A stretch of DNA of 64,000 nucleotides from Paraburkholderia haematera (GTDB taxonomy: Bacteria; Pseudomonadota; Gammaproteobacteria; Burkholderiales; Burkholderiaceae). Numbering within the stretch: position 1 is the first letter of the stretch; each line of letters opens with the position of its first letter. A model generated the notes under the pieces. The model saw only the letters and a list, made by a program, of their open reading frames with translations. It ran no database searches and had not been told where the DNA came from. Of the stretch, positions 24,344-33,366 are shown piece by piece. The position numbers and the translations under genes were made by a program. The stretch is from NCBI RefSeq assembly GCF_905220975.1, contig NZ_CAJNBK010000005.1:248001-312000 (forward strand), read 5' to 3'.

Positions 24344-24668
24344 GTTAGTGATCCTTATTAAAATGCGTGGTTTTCCGGTGTCGATGGCGAACGACAGGTG
24401 CGGAGTCGCCGTCCGGTGTGCCGGCTCGACGCACAAGCGGATTCGCTTTTTCTGCGCCGGGATGGTCTGGTGTGCCGGGCAGCCTCGATCAGGCGGGATT
24501 CAGACCGCCATCGAGGTCACGATGGGATGCTTAGGAACCGTCTGCCAAAAGGCGTAGCGCGCGGCACATCGATTCGATGCCTGCGCTACTGTCCGTATTG
24601 TCCATATTGTCCGTTTGCTTCGAAGCGATGCACCGCGTCTCCATACGCTGCATCGTGGACTGAATTTA

Positions 24669-24687
24669 ATATCAGGTAGGCTGATAA
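24669..24687. promoter_or_regulatory. Imperfect copy of MarR operator
   Basis: ATATCAGGT-A-GGCTGATAA matches the perfect site at 25310-25328 in all of its left half and most of its right half. It lies in the gap upstream of the MFS gene (24344-24741), in which I see no other feature. Confidence 0.6.
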
Positions 24688-24741
24688 AGCAAGTGCCCGC
24701 GCTTCAGTGAAAACACCTGGCAAGGTGTAGCGGCGGGAATG

Positions 24742-25212
24742 TTAGCCGCGCAGGTTACGCACGAAAGTTTCGAGGTGGGCTTGTACCGCGCTGGCCGCTT
24801 CGAGCTCGGTACCTTCCATCATCTGCTTTTCGATTGCCTTGACGGCCTGCTCGCATTCGCGCAACACGGCTCGCCCTTCATCGGTCAGTTGCAGCAGCAC
24901 GATGCGGCCGTGCGTCGGGTCCGGCTCACGGCTGACCCAGCTCCGGCTTGCCATGGCGTTCATCACTTCATTGGCGGACTGCGGCGTGATGAAGGAGCGC
25001 TCGGCAACTTGCGCATTGGAGGCCTGCCCCTTTGCATCGAGCACCGAAAGCGCGGTGAATTGCGCCAGCGTCAAACCGAGCGGGGCGAGTGCCTCGGTCA
25101 TGCGGCGCCGCAGGATGCGGTCGAGACTGCCGATCACATAGGCCAGCCGCAGGTTGGAGCGGCGAGTGCGCGTGGCGGTGGGTTCGACGGATGAATTCTG
25201 ATTTTTGCTCAT
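24742..25212 (-). CDS. MarR-family regulator of hydroxycinnamate catabolism
   Basis: The 156-residue protein carries a MarR winged helix: LAQFTALSVL, SNAQVAERSFITPQSANEVMNAM (recognition helix) and the wing DPTHGRIVLLQLTDEG. ATG 25212 is chosen over an upstream in-frame start. It is divergent from the hydratase-lyase gene, with a perfect 9-1-9 palindrome between them, the layout of FerR/HcaR/CouR-type repressors released by hydroxycinnamoyl-CoA. That mode of control is known for the group and inferred here. Confidence 0.88.
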   Translation of the reverse strand: MSKNQNSSVEPTATRTRRSNLRLAYVIGSLDRILRRRMTEALAPLGLTLAQFTALSVLDAKGQASNAQVAERSFITPQSANEVMNAMASRSWVSREPDPTHGRIVLLQLTDEGRAVLRECEQAVKAIEKQMMEGTELEAASAVQAHLETFVRNLRG

Positions 25213-25309
25213 GGTGGGCAGGAGGTCCGGTCTAGCCCGCATCTTAGCGCGCCTCACCGTCGATGCGCCCGATAGGGGTTTGCACCGAGCCCACGAAATT
25301 CCGCTTTAC

Positions 25310-25328
25310 ATATCAGGTAACCTGATAT
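25310..25328. promoter_or_regulatory. Perfect palindrome, MarR operator in divergent promoter
   Basis: ATATCAGGT-A-ACCTGATAT is a perfect 9-bp inverted repeat around one base, 52 bases before the hydratase-lyase ATG and about 100 bases from the marR start. A degenerate copy sits upstream of the MFS gene. Confidence 0.75.
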
Positions 25329-25379
25329 TAAATGTGTCCATCAGGCCGCGGTCGCGGCCGACGTTCACGGAGAAAGCAG

Positions 25380-26207
25380 ATGAATTACGAAGGTCGTTGG
25401 GAAACCGTCAAGGTCGATGTTGCGGAGGGAATCGCATGGGTCACGTTCAATCGCCCCGAGAAGCGCAACGCGATGAGTCCGACGCTGAACAAGGAAATGA
25501 TCGAGGTTCTCGAAGCGGTCGAACTGGACGCCGAAGCACAGGTTCTCGTGCTGACGGGCGAGGGCGATGCATGGACCGCGGGCATGGACCTGAAGGAATA
25601 TTTCCGTGAAGTCGACGCCGGCCCGGAAATCCTGCAGGAAAAAATCCGCCGCGATGCATGCCGCTGGCAATGGCAGTTGCTGCGCATGTACGCGAAGCCG
25701 ACTATCGCGATGGTCAACGGCTGGTGTTTCGGCGGGGGCTTCTCGCCGCTGGTGGCGTGCGATCTCGCGATCGCCGCTGACGAAGCGGTGTTCGGCCTCT
25801 CCGAAATCAACTGGGGCATTCCGCCAGGCAACCTGGTGAGTAAGGCAATGGCGGATACCGTCGGGCATCGTCAGGCGCTTTACTACATCATGACCGGTGA
25901 GACGTTCACGGGTCAGGAGGCAGCGCAGATGGGCCTCGTCAACCGGAGCGTGCCGCGTGCCGAACTGCGCGACGCCACACGCGTTCTCGCGGGGAAGCTG
26001 TTGCAGAAGAATCCGGTCGTGTTGCGCGCGGCCAAGCACGGTTTCAAGCGCTGCCGCGAACTGACATGGGATCAGAACGAGGATTACCTGTACGCCAAGC
26101 TGGATCAGGCGCAACTGCGCGATCCCGAAGGCGGCCGCGAGCAGGGCCTGAAACAGTTCCTCGACGAGAAGGCGATCAAGCCGGGTCTGCAAACCTACAA
26201 GCGCTGA
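25380..26207 (+). CDS. ech: p-Hydroxycinnamoyl-CoA hydratase/lyase (feruloyl-CoA hydratase-aldolase)
   Basis: The 275-residue crotonase-fold enzyme hydrates feruloyl-, p-coumaroyl- or caffeoyl-CoA and cleaves it to vanillin or related aldehyde plus acetyl-CoA. It begins NYEGRWETVKVDVAEGIAWV, characteristic of HCHL. Glu142 in LSEINWGIPPGN corresponds to the catalytic Glu143 of HCHL, and Tyr238 in EDYLYAKLDQ to the Tyr that binds the 4-hydroxyl. NGWCFGGGF is the oxyanion loop. Start at ATG 25380 after AGAAAGCAG. First gene of the ech-vdh-fcs group under the MarR palindrome. Confidence 0.95.
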   Translation: MNYEGRWETVKVDVAEGIAWVTFNRPEKRNAMSPTLNKEMIEVLEAVELDAEAQVLVLTGEGDAWTAGMDLKEYFREVDAGPEILQEKIRRDACRWQWQLLRMYAKPTIAMVNGWCFGGGFSPLVACDLAIAADEAVFGLSEINWGIPPGNLVSKAMADTVGHRQALYYIMTGETFTGQEAAQMGLVNRSVPRAELRDATRVLAGKLLQKNPVVLRAAKHGFKRCRELTWDQNEDYLYAKLDQAQLRDPEGGREQGLKQFLDEKAIKPGLQTYKR

Positions 26208-26307
26208 GCGATCGCATGCGCCAAGGTGGATTCAGGCAGATACACGCCCATGAAGCGCAGCGTGTGAAAACTGGCTGAGCGAGTGACACAGCGAGGAGAC
26301 ATCGGAT

Positions 26308-27759
26308 ATGCATGAAGTGACATTGTTGATCGGCGGCGAGAGCCGCGACGCATCGGACGGCAGAACCTTCGAGCGGATCAATCCCGTGAGCGGCGTGGCG
26401 GCTTCGCGTGCGGCTGCCGCCACGTTGGCCGACGCGGACGCGGCTGTCGTTGCCGCCGCGCGCGCGTTCCCCGTATGGTCGGCACTGGCGCCGACGGAAA
26501 GGCGCAAACGTCTATTGGCCGCGGCGGATCTGATGGATGCCCGCACGGCGCAATTCATCGAAACCGGCATGGCCGAAACGGGCGCCATGCCGAACTGGTA
26601 CGGCTTCAATGTGATGCTGGCCGCCAACATCCTGCGCGAAGCCGCCGCGATGACCACGCAAATCGACGGCGACGTGATTCCCTCGGACGTGCCGGGCAGT
26701 CTCGCCATGGCAGTACGCCAGCCCTGCGGCGTGGTGCTCGGCATGGCGCCGTGGAATGCGCCGGTGATCCTCGGCACGCGGGCGATTGCCATGCCGCTCG
26801 CTTGCGGCAACACGGTCGTGCTGAAGGCTTCCGAGGGCTGTCCGGGCGTGCACCGGCTGATTGGCAGTGTGTTGCAGGAAGCCGGTCTCGGCGACGGGGT
26901 GGTGAACGTCGTCACGCATTCCGCTGAAGACGCGCCGGCAATTGTCGAGCGGTTGATCGCTCATCCGGCGGTGCGGCGGGTCAATTTCACCGGCTCGACG
27001 CGGGTTGGGCGCATCGTCGCGCAACATGCCGCGCAGCATCTGAAACCGGCCTTGCTCGAGCTCGGCGGCAAGGCGCCCGTGGTGGTGCTCGACGACGCCG
27101 ATCTGGATGCGGCGGTAGCCGGTATCGCGTTCGGCGCGTTCTTCAACCAAGGGCAGATTTGCATGTCGACGGAGCGGCTGATCGTCGACCACAAGATCGC
27201 CGATGCGTTGGTCGAAAAACTCGCGGCCAAAGCGCGAACCCTGAAGGCGGGCGATCCGGCCGCGGCCGATTCTGTGCTCGGCGTGCTCGAAAGTGTGGCG
27301 GCTGCACGGCGTATCAAGACGCTCGTTGAAGATGCCCATGAGAAGGGCGCGAAGCTGCCGATCGGCTGCTCGGTTGATGGCGCCGTGATGCAACCGGCGA
27401 TTGTCGACGGCGTGACGCGTGACATGTTGCTCTATGCCGAGGAGTCCTTCGGACCGGTGGTGACGGTGCAGCGTGTGGACGGTGACGAGGAAGCAATTCA
27501 GGTTGCCAACGATAGCGAATACGGTCTCTCCGCGGCGGTGTTCAGCCGCGATATATCGCGCGCGTTGAGGGTGGCGAAGCGCATCGAATCGGGCATCTGC
27601 CATATCAACGGGCCGACCGTGCACGATGAAGCGCAGATGCCGTTCGGCGGCGTGAAGAAGAGCGGCTACGGTCGTTTTGGCAGCAAGGCGTCGATCGCCG
27701 AGTTCACGGACCTGCGCTGGATCACGATTCAAACCGGGCCGCGCCACTATCCGATCTGA
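26308..27759 (+). CDS. vdh: Vanillin (aromatic aldehyde) dehydrogenase
   Basis: The 483-residue NAD(P)-dependent aldehyde dehydrogenase has the PWNAPVIL cofactor-binding region, FTGSTRVGR, general base Glu251 in LLELGGKAPVVVL and catalytic Cys285 in NQGQICMSTE. The end HDEAQMPFGGVKKSGYGRFG is typical of vanillin/salicylaldehyde dehydrogenases. It oxidises the aldehyde released by the hydratase-lyase to vanillate or 4-hydroxybenzoate. It starts 100 bases after ech; a GAGGAG site precedes the ATG. Confidence 0.92.
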   Translation: MHEVTLLIGGESRDASDGRTFERINPVSGVAASRAAAATLADADAAVVAAARAFPVWSALAPTERRKRLLAAADLMDARTAQFIETGMAETGAMPNWYGFNVMLAANILREAAAMTTQIDGDVIPSDVPGSLAMAVRQPCGVVLGMAPWNAPVILGTRAIAMPLACGNTVVLKASEGCPGVHRLIGSVLQEAGLGDGVVNVVTHSAEDAPAIVERLIAHPAVRRVNFTGSTRVGRIVAQHAAQHLKPALLELGGKAPVVVLDDADLDAAVAGIAFGAFFNQGQICMSTERLIVDHKIADALVEKLAAKARTLKAGDPAAADSVLGVLESVAAARRIKTLVEDAHEKGAKLPIGCSVDGAVMQPAIVDGVTRDMLLYAEESFGPVVTVQRVDGDEEAIQVANDSEYGLSAAVFSRDISRALRVAKRIESGICHINGPTVHDEAQMPFGGVKKSGYGRFGSKASIAEFTDLRWITIQTGPRHYPI

Positions 27760-27800
27760 TCGCCCGCGGTCGATGAACGACATCGAAACTTCGAGGAAGG

Positions 27801-27826
27801 GTGCTCCGCCGTGAAGAGCGGAGCAC
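27801..27826. terminator. Stem-loop after vdh
   Basis: GTGCTCCGC and GCGGAGCAC form a perfect 9-bp stem with an 8-base loop, 42 bases after the vdh stop. No T-run follows, so termination may be partial. Confidence 0.5.
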
Positions 27827-27895
27827 TCGATGCCATCGCGATTCGACGGGCAGACAGTATTGCCGCGATCATTTTGCATGGGACCGGAGTAAGTG

Positions 27896-27945
27896 CTAAA
27901 GCGCTAACTCTGGTCGACAGCTAAAGCGCTAACTCTGGTCGACAG
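27896..27945. repeat. Exact 25-bp tandem duplication in fcs leader
   Basis: CTAAAGCGCTAACTCTGGTC plus GACAG occurs twice head to tail with no mismatch. Each unit contains AGCGCT and GTCGAC palindromes. The second unit ends inside the GACAGGAGAC ribosome site of the next gene. Confidence 0.9.
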
Positions 27946-27955
27946 GAGACAAGCT

Positions 27956-29869
27956 TTGCATTCCGAGCCGAGACAACCGAACACCCCCGGTGCGCACGCC
28001 GAGGCGCCAGTGCATTACCGCGCGACGACGATTGGCGCACCATCGTTGCACACGCAACTTCACGGCGATACCTGGTATTTGCGCGCTAACGAGGCGCTTG
28101 GCGCGTACCCGCAACGATTGACCGACCGGCTCGCGAGCGGCGCGCGAGAGCACCCCGAGCGATGGCTGGCGGCGCGACGCGGCAGTGACGGTCAATGGAT
28201 CGGCCTGAGCTATGCAACAGCGCTGCAGCGTGCTCGTGCGATCGGACAAGCGCTGCTGGCGCGCGATCTTTCCGTCGAGCGTCCGGTTGTGATTCTCTCG
28301 GGCAACGATCTCGACCACCTGCAACTGGCACTCGGCGCGATGTGGGCCGGCATTCCGTATGCGGCAATTTCCCCGGCGTATGCACTCGCTTCCGGCGATT
28401 ACGGCAAGCTGCGCCATACGATCGATCTGCTGACGCCGGGCCTGGTCTTCGCAAGCGACTACGACCTGTTCGCCAAGGCGATCGATGCCGTGGTGCCGGC
28501 CGACGTCGAAGTCGTCGCCGCTATTGGACCTGGTAAGCCGCAGGCGGTGCGCAGCGTGACGTCGTTCGGCGACCTGCTGGATACCTCGCCGGGCACGGTC
28601 GATTCCGTCCACGCGGCCGTGAGCCCGGACGCCATCGCCAAGTTCCTGTTCACGTCGGGTTCGACCCGGCTGCCCAAGGCCGTGCCGACGACGCACCGCA
28701 TGCTGTGCAGCAACCAGCAGATGCTGCGCGAAACGTTTCCCGAGTTCGCGAACGAGGCGCCGGTGCTGGTCGACTGGTTGCCGTGGAACCACACCTTCGG
28801 CGGCAGCCATAACGCGGGCATTGCGCTTTACAACGGCGGCACGCTCTATATCGACGACGGCAAACCGGTCAACGGCAAGTTTCAGGAAACCCTGCGCAAC
28901 CTGCGCGAAATCGCGCCGACGATCTACTTCAACGTGCCGAAAGGCTGGGAAGAACTGGCTATCGCGCTGGAGCAGGACGCCCAATTGCGTGAGACGTTTT
29001 TCTCGCGCGTGAAGGTGTATTTCTTCGGCGGTGCGGGACTTTCGCAAGCCGCGTGGGACCGGCTCGAACGCGTCACCGAGAAGTATTGTGGCGAGCGCAT
29101 TCGCATCATGGCCGGACTCGGCATGACCGAGACCGCACCGTCCTGCCTGTTCACCACGGGCCCGGTCATGCGCGCCGGCTATGTCGGCTCGCCGGCGCCT
29201 GGCTGCGAAGTCAAACTCGCGCCGGTCGGCGGCAAACTCGAAGCGCGCTATCGTGGACCGCATGTGATGGCCGGCTACTGGCGCGCGAATTCTGCCGAGT
29301 TGACTAACGCCTTCGACGAAGAAGGCTATTTTTGCAGCGGCGACGCGTTGTGCTTTGTCGATGTCGACCGGCCGGAACTTGGGCTGCTGTTCGACGGACG
29401 TATCGCGGAAGACTTCAAGCTGAGTTCGGGTACGTTCGTCAGCGTTGGCCCGATGCGGGCTCGCGTGATTTCCGAAGGTGCGCCGTATGTACAGGACGTG
29501 GTGGTCGCAGGTGTGAATCGCGACGACGTGAGTGTGCTAGTGTTTCCGCGGCTTGACGATTGCCGGCGGCTGGCCGGTTTGCCTTCGTCGGCAAGCGCGC
29601 GTGAGGTGATCGAAGCGCCTGTCGTGCGCGCGCATTTTGCGGCGCTACTGGAGGCGCTCAATCGCAATGCGACCGGCGGCGCGACCACGATCGCCCGTCT
29701 CCGGCTCATGGACGTCGCGCCCTCGCTCGACCTCGGCGAGATCACCGACAAAGGGTCGATCAATCAGCGCGCGGTGCTAACACATCGGGCCGGGCTCGTC
29801 GAAGCGATCTACGATCCGGCGCAGCGCGATCCCGCCGTGATTTACGCGGGCGCTTGCGGCGCGACCTAA
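27956..29869 (+). CDS. fcs: Feruloyl-CoA synthase (4-hydroxycinnamate-CoA ligase)
   Basis: The 637-residue ANL-superfamily ligase makes feruloyl-CoA from ferulate, ATP and CoA. Motifs: FLFTSGSTRLPKAV (P-loop A3), PWNHTFGGSHN, AGLGMTETAPS (A5) and SGDALCFVD / LFDGRIAEDFKLSSGTFV (A7-A8), the last strongly typical of feruloyl-CoA synthases. The start is a TTG at 27956 with AGGAG seven bases upstream; I found no better in-frame ATG or GTG. Its product feeds ech and vdh encoded upstream. Confidence 0.92.
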   Translation: MHSEPRQPNTPGAHAEAPVHYRATTIGAPSLHTQLHGDTWYLRANEALGAYPQRLTDRLASGAREHPERWLAARRGSDGQWIGLSYATALQRARAIGQALLARDLSVERPVVILSGNDLDHLQLALGAMWAGIPYAAISPAYALASGDYGKLRHTIDLLTPGLVFASDYDLFAKAIDAVVPADVEVVAAIGPGKPQAVRSVTSFGDLLDTSPGTVDSVHAAVSPDAIAKFLFTSGSTRLPKAVPTTHRMLCSNQQMLRETFPEFANEAPVLVDWLPWNHTFGGSHNAGIALYNGGTLYIDDGKPVNGKFQETLRNLREIAPTIYFNVPKGWEELAIALEQDAQLRETFFSRVKVYFFGGAGLSQAAWDRLERVTEKYCGERIRIMAGLGMTETAPSCLFTTGPVMRAGYVGSPAPGCEVKLAPVGGKLEARYRGPHVMAGYWRANSAELTNAFDEEGYFCSGDALCFVDVDRPELGLLFDGRIAEDFKLSSGTFVSVGPMRARVISEGAPYVQDVVVAGVNRDDVSVLVFPRLDDCRRLAGLPSSASAREVIEAPVVRAHFAALLEALNRNATGGATTIARLRLMDVAPSLDLGEITDKGSINQRAVLTHRAGLVEAIYDPAQRDPAVIYAGACGAT

Positions 29870-29990
29870 GTCACGACCTAAAGCACGCGTGGTTCGCGCA
29901 CGCCGGGTTCATCGTCGCACGGCAAAGGCGCTTCGCCGTATACAATTCGGCAACGCCTGATTTTTGCCCAATCCCGACCTGATCCCACTC

Positions 29991-31037
29991 ATGCCGAATC
30001 CGACCCGGGCCTTTCTTCTCGGCCCGCTCCTGAAAGGCGTTTCACGCTCCTTCTACCTCACCCTGCGCGTGCTGCCCGTCGAGATGCGCGATCCAATCGG
30101 CCTCGCGTACCTGCTGGCGCGCGCGGCCGATACCATCGCGGATACCTCGCTGATCTCGCCCGAGCAACGCCTTGCGCTGTTGCTGTCGCTGCGCGACCAG
30201 GTCAACGGCGCACCGGACGACGGGGCGCTGTTCCAGCGCATGGCTGCCGAAGTGGCAGTCCAGCAGGTCCAGTCCGATGAAAAGGTCCTGCTCGAATCGC
30301 TCGGTCCGGCGCTCGAGGTGCTGTCGCAACTAGGCGAGTCCGACCGCAAGGCCGTACGCGAGATCGTGTCGACGCTGACCGAGGGCATGGAATTCGACCT
30401 TCGCACGTTCCCCGACGAACGTTCCGGCCTGATCGCCGCGCTGCGCGAGTACGAGGAACTCGACCGCTATACCTACCTGGTGGCGGGTTGCGTTGGCGAA
30501 TTCTGGACCACCATGACCTACGCGCACATGCCCGGCACGCTGAAAGAACAGCCCGGGACCATGGCGCGCCGCGGCGTGCGTTTCGGCAAGGCGCTGCAAA
30601 TGACCAACGTGCTGCGCGATTGCGGCAAGGATTTGCGGATCGGCCGCTGCTACCTCCCGCAGACGATGCTCGATCAATACGGCCTTGGCGCGGACGATCT
30701 CTTGCAGCCAGTCAACTCCGTTCGCGCCCGGCCTCTGATGGTCGACCTCGTGCGCAAGGCACTGGATCACTTCCGCGAAGCGCTGAACTACACGCTGGCG
30801 ATTCCCGCGTTGTCGGTGCGCCTGCGCCTCGCGTGTTTGTGGCCGATCCTGATCGGCCTGGAAACGCTGCTGTTGCTGGTCGATAACGATGCCTGGCTCG
30901 ACCCGGCCAAGGTCTCCAAGGTGCGGCGCAATCGGGTGTACCGGATCATCGCGTCTTCATTGCTGCTGGTGCCTTCGAATGGCCTGGTGCGGGCGGCGGT
31001 CGAAACACGGATCAAGAAAATCGAAGCGCGACTCTGA
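29991..31037 (+). CDS. Squalene/phytoene synthase family protein
   Basis: The 348-residue prenyltransferase has SRSFYLTLRVLP, the first Asp-rich motif DTIAD at 47-51, YTYLVAGCVGEFWT and the second motif region NVLRDCGKDLRIGRCYLP. One Asp of the usual DxxxD second motif is present in RDCGKD. The C terminus has a hydrophobic stretch (LACLWPILIGLETLLLLV), as in membrane-associated squalene synthases. It probably condenses two farnesyl diphosphates; squalene versus presqualene product cannot be told. ATG 29991 is preferred to an upstream TTG. No hopanoid gene is adjacent. Confidence 0.85.
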   Translation: MPNPTRAFLLGPLLKGVSRSFYLTLRVLPVEMRDPIGLAYLLARAADTIADTSLISPEQRLALLLSLRDQVNGAPDDGALFQRMAAEVAVQQVQSDEKVLLESLGPALEVLSQLGESDRKAVREIVSTLTEGMEFDLRTFPDERSGLIAALREYEELDRYTYLVAGCVGEFWTTMTYAHMPGTLKEQPGTMARRGVRFGKALQMTNVLRDCGKDLRIGRCYLPQTMLDQYGLGADDLLQPVNSVRARPLMVDLVRKALDHFREALNYTLAIPALSVRLRLACLWPILIGLETLLLLVDNDAWLDPAKVSKVRRNRVYRIIASSLLLVPSNGLVRAAVETRIKKIEARL

Positions 31038-31164
31038 GCGTTGGTCCGGTTTTATATATAGTTGGTTATCCGTATTAATTGCGGCGCGTAATGCATGCTG
31101 CCTGGAAAGCCCCTTGCACCTTAATGGTGCTGTCATATTTGGTAATTAAAGTGCTGCTCGGTAC

Positions 31165-31203
31165 AAGGCCGGTGATTCACGCCTGACGTGAATCACCGGC
31201 CTT
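31165..31203. terminator. Strong 17-bp stem-loop
   Basis: AAGGCCGGTGATTCACG and CGTGAATCACCGGCCTT pair perfectly around CCTGA. It separates the squalene synthase gene from the Tat-protein pair; no clear T-run follows. Confidence 0.7.
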
Positions 31204-31260
31204 ATCAGTTCGCTCAGGCGATACCAGTCAATCCGATCAGCTCCAGGTTATCAGGACGCC

Positions 31261-32079
31261 ATGCAAACCCGACGGACCTTCCTTGCTTCCGCATCCAAAG
31301 CGGCGACGCTGCCGATCCTGGCATCCGCGCTTGGCGCATGCGGCGGCAATAGCCTTTCCAGCAATACGCCTATCTCTGACGCCGAACTTCAGGCGCAGAT
31401 GATCGGCAAGCTGAACGCGCAACTCAACGACACCACAACGGGCAACGCCATCGAACCGTATCTGATGGATGTGGGCTTCACGTGGGATCTTCCGCTGATT
31501 CCTGCAGCACAGGTCAACACCATCGTTGCATATAGCTTCGGCAACCGGCCGAACGCGGCGAGTGGCAACACGTCGAGCAATGGCACCAATCAGGCGGCGC
31601 TTCCCGATCCCGGACCGATCAATGAAGAGCTCGCGGATGCAGTGCATCAGATCTATCAGTTGAAGCCGGTGAAGGTCTTCGCGCAGTGGGAGATCGCACG
31701 CTTTCTCGTGTCCAAGTACCAGATGGACAGCACGAATCTGCATTCCATCGAACCGGTCGTTGCCAGCGACGGTTCGATCACTTACCTCAGCACCGACGGT
31801 GTGGCGGCCGCTATCGTCGCGCTCGAAGGCGGTGCCGCAGCAATGGGGAACGTGGCCGTGGTCGGCCATCGCGATCATGCGAAGCGCTGCATTCTGACGT
31901 CCGTGGGCCGCGGCATGAAAGCGTATGCGGTGAAGGAGGTGACGTTGCCGGTCAATTACGATCTTTTGTCGGGACAGCCGTGGACGCGCAATCGCGGGCT
32001 CTATCTGGTGCATGACATGTTCGCCCAGTTCGCGGGCAAGGCCCTGACCGCGATCGCCCAAGCCTATCCGCACGGCTAA
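31261..32079 (+). CDS. Tat-exported lipoprotein, YdcF/DUF218-like, paralogue 1
   Basis: The 272-residue protein starts MQTRRTFLASASKAATLPIL, a twin-arginine signal, and continues ALGACGG, a lipobox with the acylated Cys. The mature part contains IVAYSFGNRP, a GPINEELADAVHQIY segment, VKVFAQWEIARFLVSKY and VAVVGHRDHAKRC. This order resembles DUF218/YdcF-type proteins with an early VLG-like strand and a late VTSxxHxxR motif, but the match is distant. The next gene is a full-length paralogue 36 bases away. Function unknown. Confidence 0.7.
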   Translation: MQTRRTFLASASKAATLPILASALGACGGNSLSSNTPISDAELQAQMIGKLNAQLNDTTTGNAIEPYLMDVGFTWDLPLIPAAQVNTIVAYSFGNRPNAASGNTSSNGTNQAALPDPGPINEELADAVHQIYQLKPVKVFAQWEIARFLVSKYQMDSTNLHSIEPVVASDGSITYLSTDGVAAAIVALEGGAAAMGNVAVVGHRDHAKRCILTSVGRGMKAYAVKEVTLPVNYDLLSGQPWTRNRGLYLVHDMFAQFAGKALTAIAQAYPHG

Positions 32080-32115
32080 AACACGTAACGTCATCACAGA
32101 ACAGCAAGGCAACTC

Positions 32116-32934
32116 ATGTCATCCCGCCGTAATTTTCTGATCTCGACATCGGCCGCCGCCGTGCTACCGGCTGCAACCGCCATGCTCGGCGTAAGCCGTA
32201 ACGCGTGGGCTAGCGACGCGCTCATTTCCGACGCCGAACTCCAGCGTCAAATGCTCGGAAAGCTCAATGCGGAACTGAACGATTCCGCGACCGCTAACAC
32301 CGAAGCGCCGTATCTCCAGGACATCTTTTTTAGCTGGGATCTTCCCTCGATTCCCGTCGCTCAGATCGGCGCTATCGTCGCGTACAGCTTCGGTGACCGG
32401 CCTGCTTCTTCAAGCGGCGCTAGTTCCAGCAGCGGAACCGGTCAATCGCAACTGCCGCAGCCCGGTCCGATCAATGAAGAGATCGCGGATGCCGTGCATC
32501 AGCTGTATCAGTCGAAGCCGGTGATGGTGGTCGCGCAATGGGAAGTGGCCAGCGTGCTCACGTCGAAATACCAGATGAGCAGCGCGAACCTTCAATCGGT
32601 CAAACCGCCTGTTGTCGCAAGCAATGGCGCGATCAGCTATCCGTCGCTTGACGATGTTGCGGCTGCGATCGTCGCGCTTCACGGCACTGCTGCGGCGCTC
32701 GGCACCGTGGCGGTCGTCACGCACCGCGATCAGGCGAAGCGCGCCATTCAGACGTCGCGCGCGCACGGCATGAACGCTTACGCGGCTCAAGGCGCGACGT
32801 TGCCGGTCGATTACGATACCCAGGCGTCCCAGCCTGCGAACCGCCGTCGCGATCTCTATCTGTTGAGCGACATGATGAACCAGTTCGCTACGTTGCGGAC
32901 GAACCTGATCGCCCAGCAGTATCCCAACGGATAG
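32116..32934 (+). CDS. Tat-exported protein, YdcF/DUF218-like, paralogue 2
   Basis: The 272-residue protein begins SSRRNFLISTSAAAVLPAA, a canonical Tat signal, but in place of the lipobox it has NAWASDA, a signal-peptidase I site, so it should be soluble. The rest follows paralogue 1 block by block (ISDAELQRQMLGKLNAEL, IVAYSFGDRP, GPINEEIADAVHQLY, VAVVTHRDQAKRA). Tandem duplication is clear. The two copies therefore appear to put the same domain in two places, membrane-tethered and free. Enzymatic role unknown. Confidence 0.72.
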   Translation: MSSRRNFLISTSAAAVLPAATAMLGVSRNAWASDALISDAELQRQMLGKLNAELNDSATANTEAPYLQDIFFSWDLPSIPVAQIGAIVAYSFGDRPASSSGASSSSGTGQSQLPQPGPINEEIADAVHQLYQSKPVMVVAQWEVASVLTSKYQMSSANLQSVKPPVVASNGAISYPSLDDVAAAIVALHGTAAALGTVAVVTHRDQAKRAIQTSRAHGMNAYAAQGATLPVDYDTQASQPANRRRDLYLLSDMMNQFATLRTNLIAQQYPNG

Positions 32935-33058
32935 CGTGTTGGCGTGCGGCGTGGTATCGCTTGATTTAATCTGCATCATTGAATAGCCACCAACCGGGAA
33001 ACCCCTAGCATCCTGCATCGATGGTTCGCGTTAGTCTCTTCAAAAGAGGAGACGATCG

Positions 33059-33307
33059 ATGAGACAAGCGTTCAATATTGCCGTGGTGTTGTTGCTTGGC
33101 TATCTGATGGCGGATAGAGCGCTGATGCGTGCACAAGCAGGAGAGATGGGGACAATTACTTGTCACCAGGGGGCGGAGCTGGTCAAGTCGAATGCGTTGA
33201 AAAAGGGTTTCGGTGACGCCGGGGCCAGCAGCCAGGGTGAAAATTTCCTGTCGAGCTGTCTCGTCACGGGGCGTGGCCAGGTGGGCGATCTGATCGCCCG
33301 TGAATGA
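33059..33307 (+). CDS. Small exported or membrane-anchored protein
   Basis: The 82-residue product has an N-terminal hydrophobic helix (FNIAVVLLLGYLMADRAL) and a short polar domain with two cysteines (TCHQG, SSCLVTG). GAGGAG seven bases before the ATG supports it being a gene. No family recognised. Confidence 0.5.
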   Translation: MRQAFNIAVVLLLGYLMADRALMRAQAGEMGTITCHQGAELVKSNALKKGFGDAGASSQGENFLSSCLVTGRGQVGDLIARE

Positions 33308-33366
33308 CGCAAGCAGCCTGTTGCCCGTGAAGCTCCTTCAAGGCGTAGCAGCACAACAGGAAAAAG

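Noticed and set aside
26512..29263. Minus-strand frames of about 450 codons opposite vdh and fcs
   Set aside because: Both lie wholly inside well-conserved enzymes on the plus strand and have shadow-like composition.
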